Source of the DNA: Bradymonadales bacterium
GTDB taxonomy: Bacteria; Myxococcota_A; Bradymonadia; JAFGEP01
Length of the DNA stretch: 56,497 bases
Direction of reading: 5' to 3'
NCBI GenBank assembly: GCA_016931535.1
Contig: JAFGEP010000092.1
Coordinates: 1-56,497 of the forward strand
The position numbers and the translations under genes are program-made. The notes below the pieces were generated by a model. The model was not told where the DNA came from. It saw only the letters and a list, made by a program, of their open reading frames with translations, and searched no databases. How positions within the stretch are numbered: the stretch's first letter is position 1; each line of letters begins with the position of its first letter. Below are positions 1 through 9,121 of this stretch, piece after piece.

Positions 1-5
1 CTTGC

Positions 6-82
6 TCCGGAATCGGTGATCGGGATGGTCCGGAATCGGTGATCAGTTTGGCCCGGAATCGGTGATCAGGATCGTCCGGATT
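6..82. repeat. Tandem 23-bp repeat at left edge
   Basis: A 16-nt core of the form (t/c)CCGGAATCGGTGATC occurs at 6-21, 29-44 and 52-67. A truncated fourth copy (TCCGGATT) sits at 75-82. The period is exactly 23 bp and the 7-nt spacers differ. The array begins at or before the window edge. Iterated terminal repeats of this kind are known at the ends of IS21-type elements, so this could be the edge of an insertion sequence lying to the left; no transposase is visible, so that is inference. From 83 to 253 I see no gene or clear signal. Confidence 0.7.
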
Positions 83-253
83 ATGCAATACCTGGCCAGG
101 TGCCCGTTCTTATGTCCCCAAGAGATGAAATCTAGAAACACGAACATTAACTAGTACTCGTCTCGTAGGGTACTCCGCGCATCCCATGCATCCCGTTGCC
201 GCTGCTCGTCTCGCTGTCGGAGAAAACGGCCCACCTGGCGCAGCCATTTTGTC

Positions 254-3190
254 TCAAGGAGAGGGTGCCAGCGGGGGCGCGTTTTCCGGGGGACCGAGCG
301 CTAGCTGCCAACCGTCCCTGTGCCGATAGAGCCACCTGTTCATGCAGTCGGAATCGAGGATCGGAGTGGGGGTTTCGTCGCCGCTGTCCCCTGCACGAAG
401 CAATGTCTGGCCGATCGGGTACGACAGCTCGGATGCATCGAGTGTGTAGAATGCGGTGAAATACTCTTCCGCGCTTACCTCGTCGTTCTCTTCGTCCCCG
501 TCGTCCTCGTCTTCTTCGTCGTCCTCGTCGTCCTCGTCCCAGCAATGGTGATCCCAGGAGGCAGCGACATCCAGGACACGGCTCGATCCAGCATGACGGT
601 CCAGGAGCAGGTCGACGCCGAGCTCGGAGTCTCCTTCACAGGACGTCGACTCGTGCTCGCCCACCCAAAAAAGTGAGACCACCAGGCTCCCATCCGGTCT
701 TCTCACGACTCGGTCTACATTGAACTCGAAATAGCCATACCCCAGGGGGTCGAGCTCCCTGTCTAGAAGAACCTCGCCCCTCTGGTTTGAGACACGGAGC
801 TGTCCGAGCCCCAGATCTACCAAGAAGGCGTCACCCTCCTCTGTGCCAACGGCCAGTGTTCCTTTGAAGGTGCTACCCGTGCCGAGCGGGAACAACACGA
901 AGGGCGCATCGCTCGAGGGACCTCCACCGAAACAGAGGTCCAGCGCAAGGGGAAGGCTCACTGGGCAGTTTGCCTCCTGGTCCCAGAACCAGATGCGAGG
1001 TCGTTCAGCCCATTCCACTGCCAGGGGAGGTGTGGTGGGAAACAGCCACACCGGCCCCTGGGATGTGCTGTCACGGGTGCACGCAAGCTCCAACGTGGGA
1101 AGCCACAGGGGGAGGAGAGGAGCCTGCTCCGAAGAGGGAGAGGCCACCGTCAGGTAGAGTGTTCCTCCCTCTCGAGTGATACCGCCTATGGGAGTGGCAG
1201 GTGCCAGTCCCAGGGATTCCCGCAGGGCCAGCACATCGGACTCTGGCGCGATCTCGGGTCGCGACATGGCGCAGCGGAAGCCGTTGGTATCGATCCGCGC
1301 AGCGGGCGATGTGAAGCGCCGATAGGTGGTGCGCAGCCCCCCTCCATCGCTGGCGAAGCACCCCCCCCGGATCACACCCATTTGGGCGCAGTCCTCTGGC
1401 GGTCCGGGGCCCCCACAGGCATCGCCTGCCACCCACTCATAGGCGTTGCCGCTCATGTGGTAGATGCCGTCGGGTGTCGCACCCGAGGGTCGCGAGTAGG
1501 CTGGCTCGAGGCTCGCTCGACCGCGAAGGTGGGCGACCGCCTGAGGGTCGAAGTCATCTCCCCAGGCGAAGATGCGGCCCTCTGCTCCACTGGCGGCCAG
1601 CTCCCACTCGGCCTCGCTGGGCAGCCGTCCGCCGACCCATTGGCAATAGGACTCGGCATCCTGTCTTTGCACACAGGTCCTCGGGCTCTGGTCGAAGCGT
1701 GCCAGGTCGGGCAAAGGATGTCCTGTCACCCAGGACTGGCTGTCGAACACATCGCACTGCCGCTCGTCGATGGGCGCACAAGAGCCCGCCGCGACGCAAC
1801 GGGCGTACTGGGCGCGCGACACCTCGAATCGATCCAGCCAGAAACCCGGCACCTCCACCTCGACCTGGGGTCGTTCCCGCTCGAACCGCGACTCCTGGCA
1901 CCGGCTGGAGCCGGATTCCAGGCAGGCCTGCTGGTGGCGCTGGTACTCGACGTCGGACAGGCCCAGCCCAATCCGGCCACCTGCAACCCAGGCCAACGGC
2001 ATGCGATCGACGGTGCGCAGCTCGAAGGGCACTGTGTAGCCGGGTAGGGCCCAGTCCGAGGGGGTGGCGAGGCTTATGGTTTGGCTGCTGTCCTGGCTAT
2101 CGTCCTGGCTGCTGGCCTGGCTGCTGGATGTCTCCTCGTTTCCAGGCGCCAAAGGGCGCTCTTGGCGCAACAGGTGCCGAACACAGCGAAGCTCGGGAGG
2201 CGGCGCCACATCCTCCGTGTAGAGCGCTCCCAGAAGCCCTTCCAGACGAGCACGGGCTCCCTCGATGCCGGATGCCTCCCCGCTGCCGCTCTGGTCCTCA
2301 CCGGACAGAAGGTATAGTACCTCCTGCCACATCGGTTGGCGAACGAGATCCAGGGGCGGGGCAACGGCCAATCCCTCGATTAAAGCCAGCACCAGGTATG
2401 CCGCCTGAGCCCCGCTGGCCCGATCGGCTCGCGATATGAGAACCGGTGAGGCACCTAGATCGAGACGACGGAAGCTGAAAAAAGGTGCCTGGTCCAGGTC
2501 TCCAGTCGATGACGTCACCTTGCGCTCCAGCACCCGATGCAAATCGAACCCACTCTGTATGGGGTTGATATAAAACAGACAGCGCAGCTCGCTGGGCCGA
2601 CCGCTACTGGTATGAACCCATGGATCGGGTGCACAGACCTCAACCAGTCGGTCCCCTTGTGCACGCAGCCGAAACAGCGGCCCCACCAGGTGGGGTTCCT
2701 CCCGCCCCTGGTAGACCATGAGCCTGTCGCTTGCTAGCTCCTGAGCTTCGCCGTGTAGCGGAAACCAGCGGGCAGACCAGTCATGGGTGATGACCTGGCT
2801 CCTGGCTGGTATGAGCCATTGGGCGAAGCTGACTTCATCCGTCGGCTGGTTCACCAACACCGCCACATAGCCGGCCGTTTCCGAGCTCGATCCAAGGATG
2901 ATGGGCATGGAGGTCAAGACCGCCTGACCCGCGGGAGCGGGAATGCTCCCCTCGGGATCGATCGACGGCCGCGGAGGCCAGTACAGCTCCGTGGCGGAGA
3001 CCGATGGCGGCTCCTCGACCCCGGGGAGGGGGGAGTCGAGAGACCAGGGGAGTTCCTCGATCTCGGACAGCCCGCAACGCAGCGGAATGCTGTCGTTGCT
3101 ATCCTGGCCCAGCGCATCCGGTACATAAAAAAACAGCTCTAGTAGTACGGTGAGCCAGATAGTGCAGTTTTTGTACGGTAGTGTGTTCAT
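254..3190 (-). CDS. Exported SUMF1/formylglycine-enzyme-fold protein
   Basis: The 978-residue protein starts with an N-terminal signal peptide (hydrophobic residues about 9-26, possible cleavage after ALG). A Ser/Gln/Asp-rich linker lies at about 353-372 and a SUMF1-type (C-type-lectin-like) domain at about 395-645. The domain shows FWLDRFEVSRAQYARC, GGRLPSEAEWE, MSGNAYEWVAG, a VIRGG strand and a closing NGFRCA. The pair of catalytic cysteines that formylglycine-generating enzymes carry before this closing motif is missing (the segment reads TTYRRFTSP), so sulfatase activation is unlikely; a structural or binding role is more probable. After the domain there are about 330 residues of unknown fold, including a very acidic Asp/Glu run near 900-930. 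It is transcribed away from the Cys-rich lipoprotein gene, with a 303-nt divergent region between them. The domain is clear; the function is unknown. Confidence 0.85.
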   Translation of the reverse strand: MNTLPYKNCTIWLTVLLELFFYVPDALGQDSNDSIPLRCGLSEIEELPWSLDSPLPGVEEPPSVSATELYWPPRPSIDPEGSIPAPAGQAVLTSMPIILGSSSETAGYVAVLVNQPTDEVSFAQWLIPARSQVITHDWSARWFPLHGEAQELASDRLMVYQGREEPHLVGPLFRLRAQGDRLVEVCAPDPWVHTSSGRPSELRCLFYINPIQSGFDLHRVLERKVTSSTGDLDQAPFFSFRRLDLGASPVLISRADRASGAQAAYLVLALIEGLAVAPPLDLVRQPMWQEVLYLLSGEDQSGSGEASGIEGARARLEGLLGALYTEDVAPPPELRCVRHLLRQERPLAPGNEETSSSQASSQDDSQDSSQTISLATPSDWALPGYTVPFELRTVDRMPLAWVAGGRIGLGLSDVEYQRHQQACLESGSSRCQESRFERERPQVEVEVPGFWLDRFEVSRAQYARCVAAGSCAPIDERQCDVFDSQSWVTGHPLPDLARFDQSPRTCVQRQDAESYCQWVGGRLPSEAEWELAASGAEGRIFAWGDDFDPQAVAHLRGRASLEPAYSRPSGATPDGIYHMSGNAYEWVAGDACGGPGPPEDCAQMGVIRGGCFASDGGGLRTTYRRFTSPAARIDTNGFRCAMSRPEIAPESDVLALRESLGLAPATPIGGITREGGTLYLTVASPSSEQAPLLPLWLPTLELACTRDSTSQGPVWLFPTTPPLAVEWAERPRIWFWDQEANCPVSLPLALDLCFGGGPSSDAPFVLFPLGTGSTFKGTLAVGTEEGDAFLVDLGLGQLRVSNQRGEVLLDRELDPLGYGYFEFNVDRVVRRPDGSLVVSLFWVGEHESTSCEGDSELGVDLLLDRHAGSSRVLDVAASWDHHCWDEDDEDDEEDEDDGDEENDEVSAEEYFTAFYTLDASELSYPIGQTLLRAGDSGDETPTPILDSDCMNRWLYRHRDGWQLALGPPENAPPLAPSP

Positions 3191-3423
3191 GGTGGACAGC
3201 CTGTACGCTGTGGTGTTGCCTTGTCAGAACTCCTGTAGCTCAGAACCTGGGGATGGGGCAAGACCATGGGGGCTTCCGACAACCCTGACTGTCAGCTTCT
3301 CGAATACAGGTGGGAGGACGAGGCTTCTCTGGTCTCTCTATTTGTTGGCACCTTGCTTCGCTGCGGGGCCGCCTTATAGATGACCCCTGATCTCTTCTGA
3401 CAGAAGTGGCAGAAATTTTCTGC

Positions 3424-3452
3424 TGGCCAACAAGGCGAACCCTTACTATTAT
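3424..3452 (+). promoter_or_regulatory. Putative sigma-70 promoter for the Cys-rich lipoprotein
   Basis: In the 303-nt divergent region 3191-3493, TGGCCA (3424-3429) and TATTAT (3447-3452) are 17 nt apart, matching the -35/-10 consensus at 4 of 6 and 5 of 6 positions. The start would lie about 35 nt before the ATG at 3494. No clear promoter was found for the opposite gene, and the rest of the region shows no gene. Confidence 0.45.
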
Positions 3453-3493
3453 CAGGGCGATACTCGCAATCACCACAGAAAGGAGTGAGGAAC

Positions 3494-5602
3494 ATGTTCA
3501 GACGACGTGTGCACCCAGAGCATCCTTTTCAGAGCAGCAGATCAAAATGGGCAGAAACGCCCTGGATTCGCCGGATTAGTCTGTTGATCTGGTCTCTGGC
3601 TTCGATCATCGCGTTGGTGCCGGCCTGTGGGAATGGCGAGGACGGCACCACAACGGACACCGTGAATCTCCAGGGCGCGGTGCAGAAAGGGCCGTTCGTG
3701 GTCGGTTCCTCTGTTTCCGTGTCTCTCCTCGATGCGTCGCTCAACCCCACCGGACAGGTGTTCAACACCCAGACCATCAACGACCGTGGCGAATTCGAAA
3801 TCAGCTTCGATGCCGGCGGTTCGGCGGTGGCTCTCGAGGGCGTGGGCTACTACTACAACGAGGTGACCGGAGAGCTGTCGAGCTCGAATCTCACCCTGCG
3901 CGCCTTCTATGTTCCGCAAGGGATCGGGGTCCAGGCGGCCTACATCAACATGGTGACCCACCTCACGATGGGGCGCATACAGCAGCTCGTTGGTGCCGGC
4001 GACACCTTCACCGATGCCGTGGAACAGGCCGAGGGGGAACTCCTCACAGCGCTCGCCATCACCGCGAGCTACGAGCAGAGCAAAGCCGGCGTCGAGCTCA
4101 CCGTGACGGGAGGGGCCAATGATGACAACGCCTATCTGCTCGGTGTCAGCTCGGTCCTCATCCAGGTGGCGAAACTGCGCACTGGATCCATCGAGGCCAA
4201 CCTGCAGGAGCTGCTCAACAGCTTCGCCAACGATTTCCAGGAAGACGGCCAAATATCGGGAGCGCTCAGCCAGGAGATCGAAGCCGCCCTGCTCGTGCTG
4301 GATGTCGACCAGGTTGCCAGTAATCTGGCTGCAAGGTTCGAGGACATCAATGTCACCTATGATGTCCCCGACATGCACCAGGTCCTCGACCAGGACAAGG
4401 ACGGCGTGGCGAATCACACCGACAACTGCCCTCTGGATGCCAATTCGCTCCAGGAGAATATCGACGGAGATGCCCGTGGCGACGCCTGCGACGATTGCCC
4501 CCAGACCGAATGCCAGGACGAATACGAATGCCTGCCCGCCTCCGTGGAACAGGGGCGACCCAATGACATCTGCTATCTTCCCTGCGGCGGCTTGGACCCC
4601 AGCACCGATCACACCTGCCCGACGGATCAGCGGTGCATGGGCGTCGGGGGCTTCGGTATCCACGGCATCTGCGCCAAGGAGTGCGACCCGTTTGCACCGG
4701 CCTGCGCCGTGGGTGAACATTGCGGTGCCACCTCCAGCTATCCAATGGAGGACCCAGAAGATCTCTTCGGCTGTATTGCGGAAGGTATCGGCGGCCCCGG
4801 ACAGTTGGGTGATTACTGCATCCGCAGTATTGATTGCGGCGCCGGCCTGGTCTGCGGTGCGGCAGGCTTCCCCTTTTTCGGCTGCCGAGAGATCTGCGAT
4901 CTGGAGGACAACAATGCCTGCGACGGTCTTGCGTGCACCCAGATCACCAACGATATGGACGTACAACAACCATACGGTGGGTGCGAACTGCCTCCCGGCT
5001 CCCAGTGCGATACTTGTGCAGCAGATCCCGAGGATACCTGCCTTGAGGACTGGGTCTGCGTTTCTTCTTGGAACTGGGATACCCTCTGCTCGGAGGTGGT
5101 GTCTCCCAATCGCTCGATGGAAATGCGTTGTGTCGCAGGCTCGGGGGTTGGCGACGCCTGCAACACGGGCGGGATCCCCTGTGCCAAGGATCTGATCTGC
5201 CTGCATGACGGTCCCGGCTGTGAACCGGACTACTGCTGCGTGGAAACGGGTGGAGCAGACCAGCCTTGCCAGACCGACGGTAGCTGCGACGAAAACCTGG
5301 TTTGCGTTTATTCCAACGAAGGGGTAGCAGTCGGGTGGCCCGGGATCGAGTCGACCGGTTACTGTTCGACGCGTGGCGGGGAAAACGAGCCCTGCCTGCC
5401 CGAAGACACCTGCAATGAAGGCCTGGTGTGCGCTTCCGGTTCCGGGGGTGTCTGCAGTAGTGGGTTCGAGGAATTCGGTTGTTGCGTTGTGGGGCTGGGC
5501 GAGGGCGAGCATTGTGATCCGGATTCTGGGACGCCTTGCGCAGAGGGACTGTCCTGTGTACTTGATACCAGTACCTATAGCTGCGTCCCTGACGGTGACT
5601 AG
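3494..5602 (+). CDS. Cys-rich lipoprotein with TSP3-like calcium repeats
   Basis: The 702-residue protein begins with a basic N-terminus and a hydrophobic stretch ending in a lipobox (LVPAC), so it is a predicted lipoprotein. Residues about 55-295 form a domain rich in beta and helix without recognised family motifs. Then comes a thrombospondin type 3-like segment (DQDKDGVANHTDNCP, GDARGDACDDCP) expected to bind calcium. The last 370 residues are a long array of Cys-rich modules with repeated C-x4-8-G-L-x-C patterns. I chose the ATG at 3494 rather than the in-frame GTG at 3485 because AAAGGAG (about 3477-3485) sits at proper spacing only for the ATG. Cell-surface exposure is inferred. Similar proteins are common in Myxococcota-like genomes. 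Its function is unknown. Confidence 0.85.
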   Translation: MFRRRVHPEHPFQSSRSKWAETPWIRRISLLIWSLASIIALVPACGNGEDGTTTDTVNLQGAVQKGPFVVGSSVSVSLLDASLNPTGQVFNTQTINDRGEFEISFDAGGSAVALEGVGYYYNEVTGELSSSNLTLRAFYVPQGIGVQAAYINMVTHLTMGRIQQLVGAGDTFTDAVEQAEGELLTALAITASYEQSKAGVELTVTGGANDDNAYLLGVSSVLIQVAKLRTGSIEANLQELLNSFANDFQEDGQISGALSQEIEAALLVLDVDQVASNLAARFEDINVTYDVPDMHQVLDQDKDGVANHTDNCPLDANSLQENIDGDARGDACDDCPQTECQDEYECLPASVEQGRPNDICYLPCGGLDPSTDHTCPTDQRCMGVGGFGIHGICAKECDPFAPACAVGEHCGATSSYPMEDPEDLFGCIAEGIGGPGQLGDYCIRSIDCGAGLVCGAAGFPFFGCREICDLEDNNACDGLACTQITNDMDVQQPYGGCELPPGSQCDTCAADPEDTCLEDWVCVSSWNWDTLCSEVVSPNRSMEMRCVAGSGVGDACNTGGIPCAKDLICLHDGPGCEPDYCCVETGGADQPCQTDGSCDENLVCVYSNEGVAVGWPGIESTGYCSTRGGENEPCLPEDTCNEGLVCASGSGGVCSSGFEEFGCCVVGLGEGEHCDPDSGTPCAEGLSCVLDTSTYSCVPDGD

Positions 5603-5625
5603 CGAGGTCCAGCCCTGTCGTGCCC

Positions 5626-6030
5626 TCAGGGGGCGATCAGGACCAACCGGGGGAAGTAGGTCCGAAAGCGGGCCGCGTCCCGAGTGAGCAACTGGTAACC
5701 TGCCACCGCCGCATGGGCGCCGATGAGGAAATCGGGTAGCGGGGAACTCCGCGTACCTCCGCGGCGCCGGTACTCGAGAAAACACTTGCCTGCCAGAAAG
5801 GCGGCCTCGTAGGGCAGCGGCTCCCGTCGATACAGATCGCCGGGCAACGCCTCCTCCAGCTCCTCGATCGTCTCGAACCCGATCGAGACCTCGGCGTAGA
5901 TGATCGGGTTGATGACCAGGATCGACTCGTTGGCGGTCTTTTCAACCGCTGCCGTCGACCAACCGGACCACACCGGATCGCCGGTGGCGATATCCAGCAG
6001 GACATTGCTGTCCACCATGACGGGCCTCAC
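5626..6030 (-). CDS. vapC: VapC-type PIN-domain toxin
   Basis: This 134-residue PIN-domain ribonuclease is the toxin of a type II pair. Acidic residues expected for metal binding are visible: the Asp in VDSN near the N-terminus, the Glu in YAEVS, the Asp in PDFLIGAHA and the Asp in TRDAARF. The annotated GTG start overlaps the antitoxin stop by 4 nt (GTGA); an ATG at 6018 is an equally plausible start and begins directly at the conserved VDSN. PIN toxins of this family usually cut tRNA or rRNA; the target here cannot be read from sequence. It converges on the end of the Cys-rich lipoprotein gene, with 23 nt between stops. Confidence 0.88.
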   Translation of the reverse strand: MRPVMVDSNVLLDIATGDPVWSGWSTAAVEKTANESILVINPIIYAEVSIGFETIEELEEALPGDLYRREPLPYEAAFLAGKCFLEYRRRGGTRSSPLPDFLIGAHAAVAGYQLLTRDAARFRTYFPRLVLIAP

Positions 6031-6266
6031 GGTTCCCCCCTGGTGAGGGCCATGATCTCATCGGTGGTCAAGGCGACCTTGGATGCCCGTCCTGCCAGAC
6101 GGCGAATGGCAGCCTGGCCGCGGGTTTCCCCCCGGCGTGCCTCTACCTTGACGATTCGAACCGAACCCCCCTCGACCACGAACTCCACCTCGGTGTTGGG
6201 CAGAAGACCCAGCTCCTCACGGACCTCCTGCGGTATCGTGACCTGTCCTTTCGAAGTGATGCGCAT
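6027..6266 (-). CDS. vapB: VapB antitoxin, AbrB/MazE swapped-hairpin fold
   Basis: The 79-residue protein opens with RITSKGQVTIPQEVREELG, a classic SpoVT/AbrB (swapped-hairpin) DNA-binding motif. The C-terminal half (after about residue 45) is the toxin-binding tail, ending TTDEIMALTRGEP. It lies directly upstream of the PIN toxin with a 4-nt overlap, giving translational coupling. AbrB-fold antitoxins repress their own promoter; a 6-bp inverted repeat lies 13-30 nt upstream of the start and is the likely operator. GGGAG just before the ATG is a good ribosome site. Confidence 0.88.
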   Translation of the reverse strand: MRITSKGQVTIPQEVREELGLLPNTEVEFVVEGGSVRIVKVEARRGETRGQAAIRRLAGRASKVALTTDEIMALTRGEP

Positions 6267-6279
6267 CGGTTTTCTCCCT

Positions 6280-6297
6280 ATTACTTGTAAGAGTAAT
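6280..6297 (-). promoter_or_regulatory. Candidate VapB operator
   Basis: ATTACT (6280-6285) and AGTAAT (6292-6297) form a perfect inverted repeat with a 6-nt spacer in an AT-rich island 13-30 nt before vapB. Its place between promoter and start codon fits antitoxin autorepression. No unambiguous -35/-10 pair could be fixed. Confidence 0.5.
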
Positions 6298-6411
6298 ACA
6301 ATAGACGGGCCAAGACAAGCGGTCGATCCTCAGGAAAGCTACGTTCTTGCCACCCGGGCCCCATCGTTGTAATGGAAAGCCCAGCAGCCCGAACAGCCAG
6401 GTTGGCTCGAC

Positions 6412-6936
6412 ATGACAGACAGCCCCCAGATCCGCTTTGCCCAACCCGAAGACTTCCCGGCTATCGTCGAGCTGGGCGCCGATGTGTTCACCCCCTACGG
6501 CTGCTACCGGGAGACCATCTTGAACTGGCTGAACACGGCAGGGATACGGAGCCTGGTGGCCTGTCGGCAGGAGTCCTTCTGCGGCGCCGTAATATTCGGC
6601 TTTTTCAACGAAGAGGATCACTTCGTTACCGAAGTGCTGGCTGTCGAGGTGGCAGGCGCTTACCGACGGACGGGGGTGGGTCGAGCCCTGATGCGGGCGA
6701 TGATCGGCCACGTGACCGACATCTCCCAGATCTACCCGGTGCTCTCCCTCCGATTGAGCACCGCCGAAACCAACCATCCCGCCCTGTCCCTTTTCGGTAG
6801 CCTCGGTTTCCGCCCTACCGGGGAGGATGCAGGTCGCTACGACGGAGGCCAGCGGATCATCCGCATGGAGTACGGGCTGCCCCAGACTCCGGCAACCAGA
6901 GCGGTTCGTCGCTTCGTGGCTGAACAGGATTCGTGA
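6412..6936 (+). CDS. GNAT-family N-acetyltransferase
   Basis: The 174-residue protein has the GNAT fold. Motif A is clear: VLAVEVAGAYRRTGVGRALM contains the R-x-x-G-x-G loop that grips the pyrophosphate of acetyl-CoA. Motif B follows as TNHPALSLFGSLGFRPTG, with the usual aromatic after a Gly. The acceptor substrate is not predictable. The final TGA overlaps a GTG that would open the next frame, but the phosphoesterase downstream has a better ATG, 32 nt after this stop. The two may be co-transcribed. The ribosome site is weak. Confidence 0.85.
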   Translation: MTDSPQIRFAQPEDFPAIVELGADVFTPYGCYRETILNWLNTAGIRSLVACRQESFCGAVIFGFFNEEDHFVTEVLAVEVAGAYRRTGVGRALMRAMIGHVTDISQIYPVLSLRLSTAETNHPALSLFGSLGFRPTGEDAGRYDGGQRIIRMEYGLPQTPATRAVRRFVAEQDS

Positions 6937-6968
6937 GCGGAGCCAAATCGGACGGGAGGATCCTGGCA

Positions 6969-7463
6969 ATGACATTCAAGGTGGGACTGATCTCCGATAC
7001 CCACACCACGGACGGTGCAGCCCTGGTCCAGCTCGTTCAACCCCACTTTGCGGGGGTGGAGCGCATCCTGCATGCCGGTGACATCGTCGCCCCCGAGGTC
7101 CTCCAGGCGCTCTCCCGGATCGCTCCGGTCGAGGCGGTCTACGGCAACATGGATCCCATCGCCATGCACCGGGTGTTGCCCGCCCGTCGGCTGGTCACGC
7201 TGGGTCGGTTCCGGGTGGGGCTGATCCACGGGGGCGGTGCACCGGATGGGATCGAGAGGCGGGTGCTGGCCGCCTTTGCCGACGAACCGGTGGATGCCAT
7301 CGTGTTCGGCCACACCCATACCCCGCTGGTGAAACGGGTGAACGGGGTGCTCCTGGTCAACCCGGGAAGCGCCACCGATTCCCGCTGGACGCCGGTCAGG
7401 ACGGTAGCGTTTCTGGAGATCGGTTCCACCCTGGAGGCCTATCACGTCGAGCTCGACCGGTAG
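6969..7463 (+). CDS. YfcE/MJ0936-type metallophosphoesterase
   Basis: A 164-residue calcineurin-like phosphoesterase of the small YfcE/MJ0936 class. The metal-ligand series is complete: SDTH near the N-terminus, HAGDIV, YGNMD, then a histidine in LIHGGG and the closing FGHTHTP. These enzymes hydrolyse phosphodiesters in the cytoplasm; the natural substrate is unknown. I start it at the ATG at 6969, which has GGGAGGA at 6954-6960 at ideal spacing. An in-frame GTG at 6933 would add 12 residues with no family match. It follows the GNAT gene closely and is followed by a terminator. Confidence 0.88.
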   Translation: MTFKVGLISDTHTTDGAALVQLVQPHFAGVERILHAGDIVAPEVLQALSRIAPVEAVYGNMDPIAMHRVLPARRLVTLGRFRVGLIHGGGAPDGIERRVLAAFADEPVDAIVFGHTHTPLVKRVNGVLLVNPGSATDSRWTPVRTVAFLEIGSTLEAYHVELDR

Positions 7464-7471
7464 TCTTGACT

Positions 7472-7489
7472 CCCGCGATCGCGGGTTTT
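7472..7489 (+). terminator. Short intrinsic terminator
   Basis: CCCGC-GATC-GCGGG followed by TTTT begins 9 nt after the phosphoesterase stop. The stem is only 5 bp but all GC. The remaining 146 nt before pncB carry no gene. Confidence 0.6.
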
Positions 7490-7635
7490 GCGGGGAAGAA
7501 GTCATGCAGGCCGCCACCCATCCGACGCTTGCGCATCGAGGGAACCGGATCGCATGCCAGAAGGCACTGGCGATCATCGCCGAACGTCATGCCGGCCCCT
7601 GATTCGCCGGTTCCTGGGCAAAGGGAGCAGATAGG

Positions 7636-9108
<1,473 letters not shown>

Positions 9109-9121
9109 CAGGAGTTCGCTC

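Noticed and set aside
254..3190. Active formylglycine-generating enzyme
   Set aside because: The active-site cysteines are absent and no sulfatase gene is nearby.
3542..5785. A 747-residue minus-strand frame
   Set aside because: It is opposite the Cys-rich lipoprotein gene, whose lipobox and TSP3-like motifs are clear.
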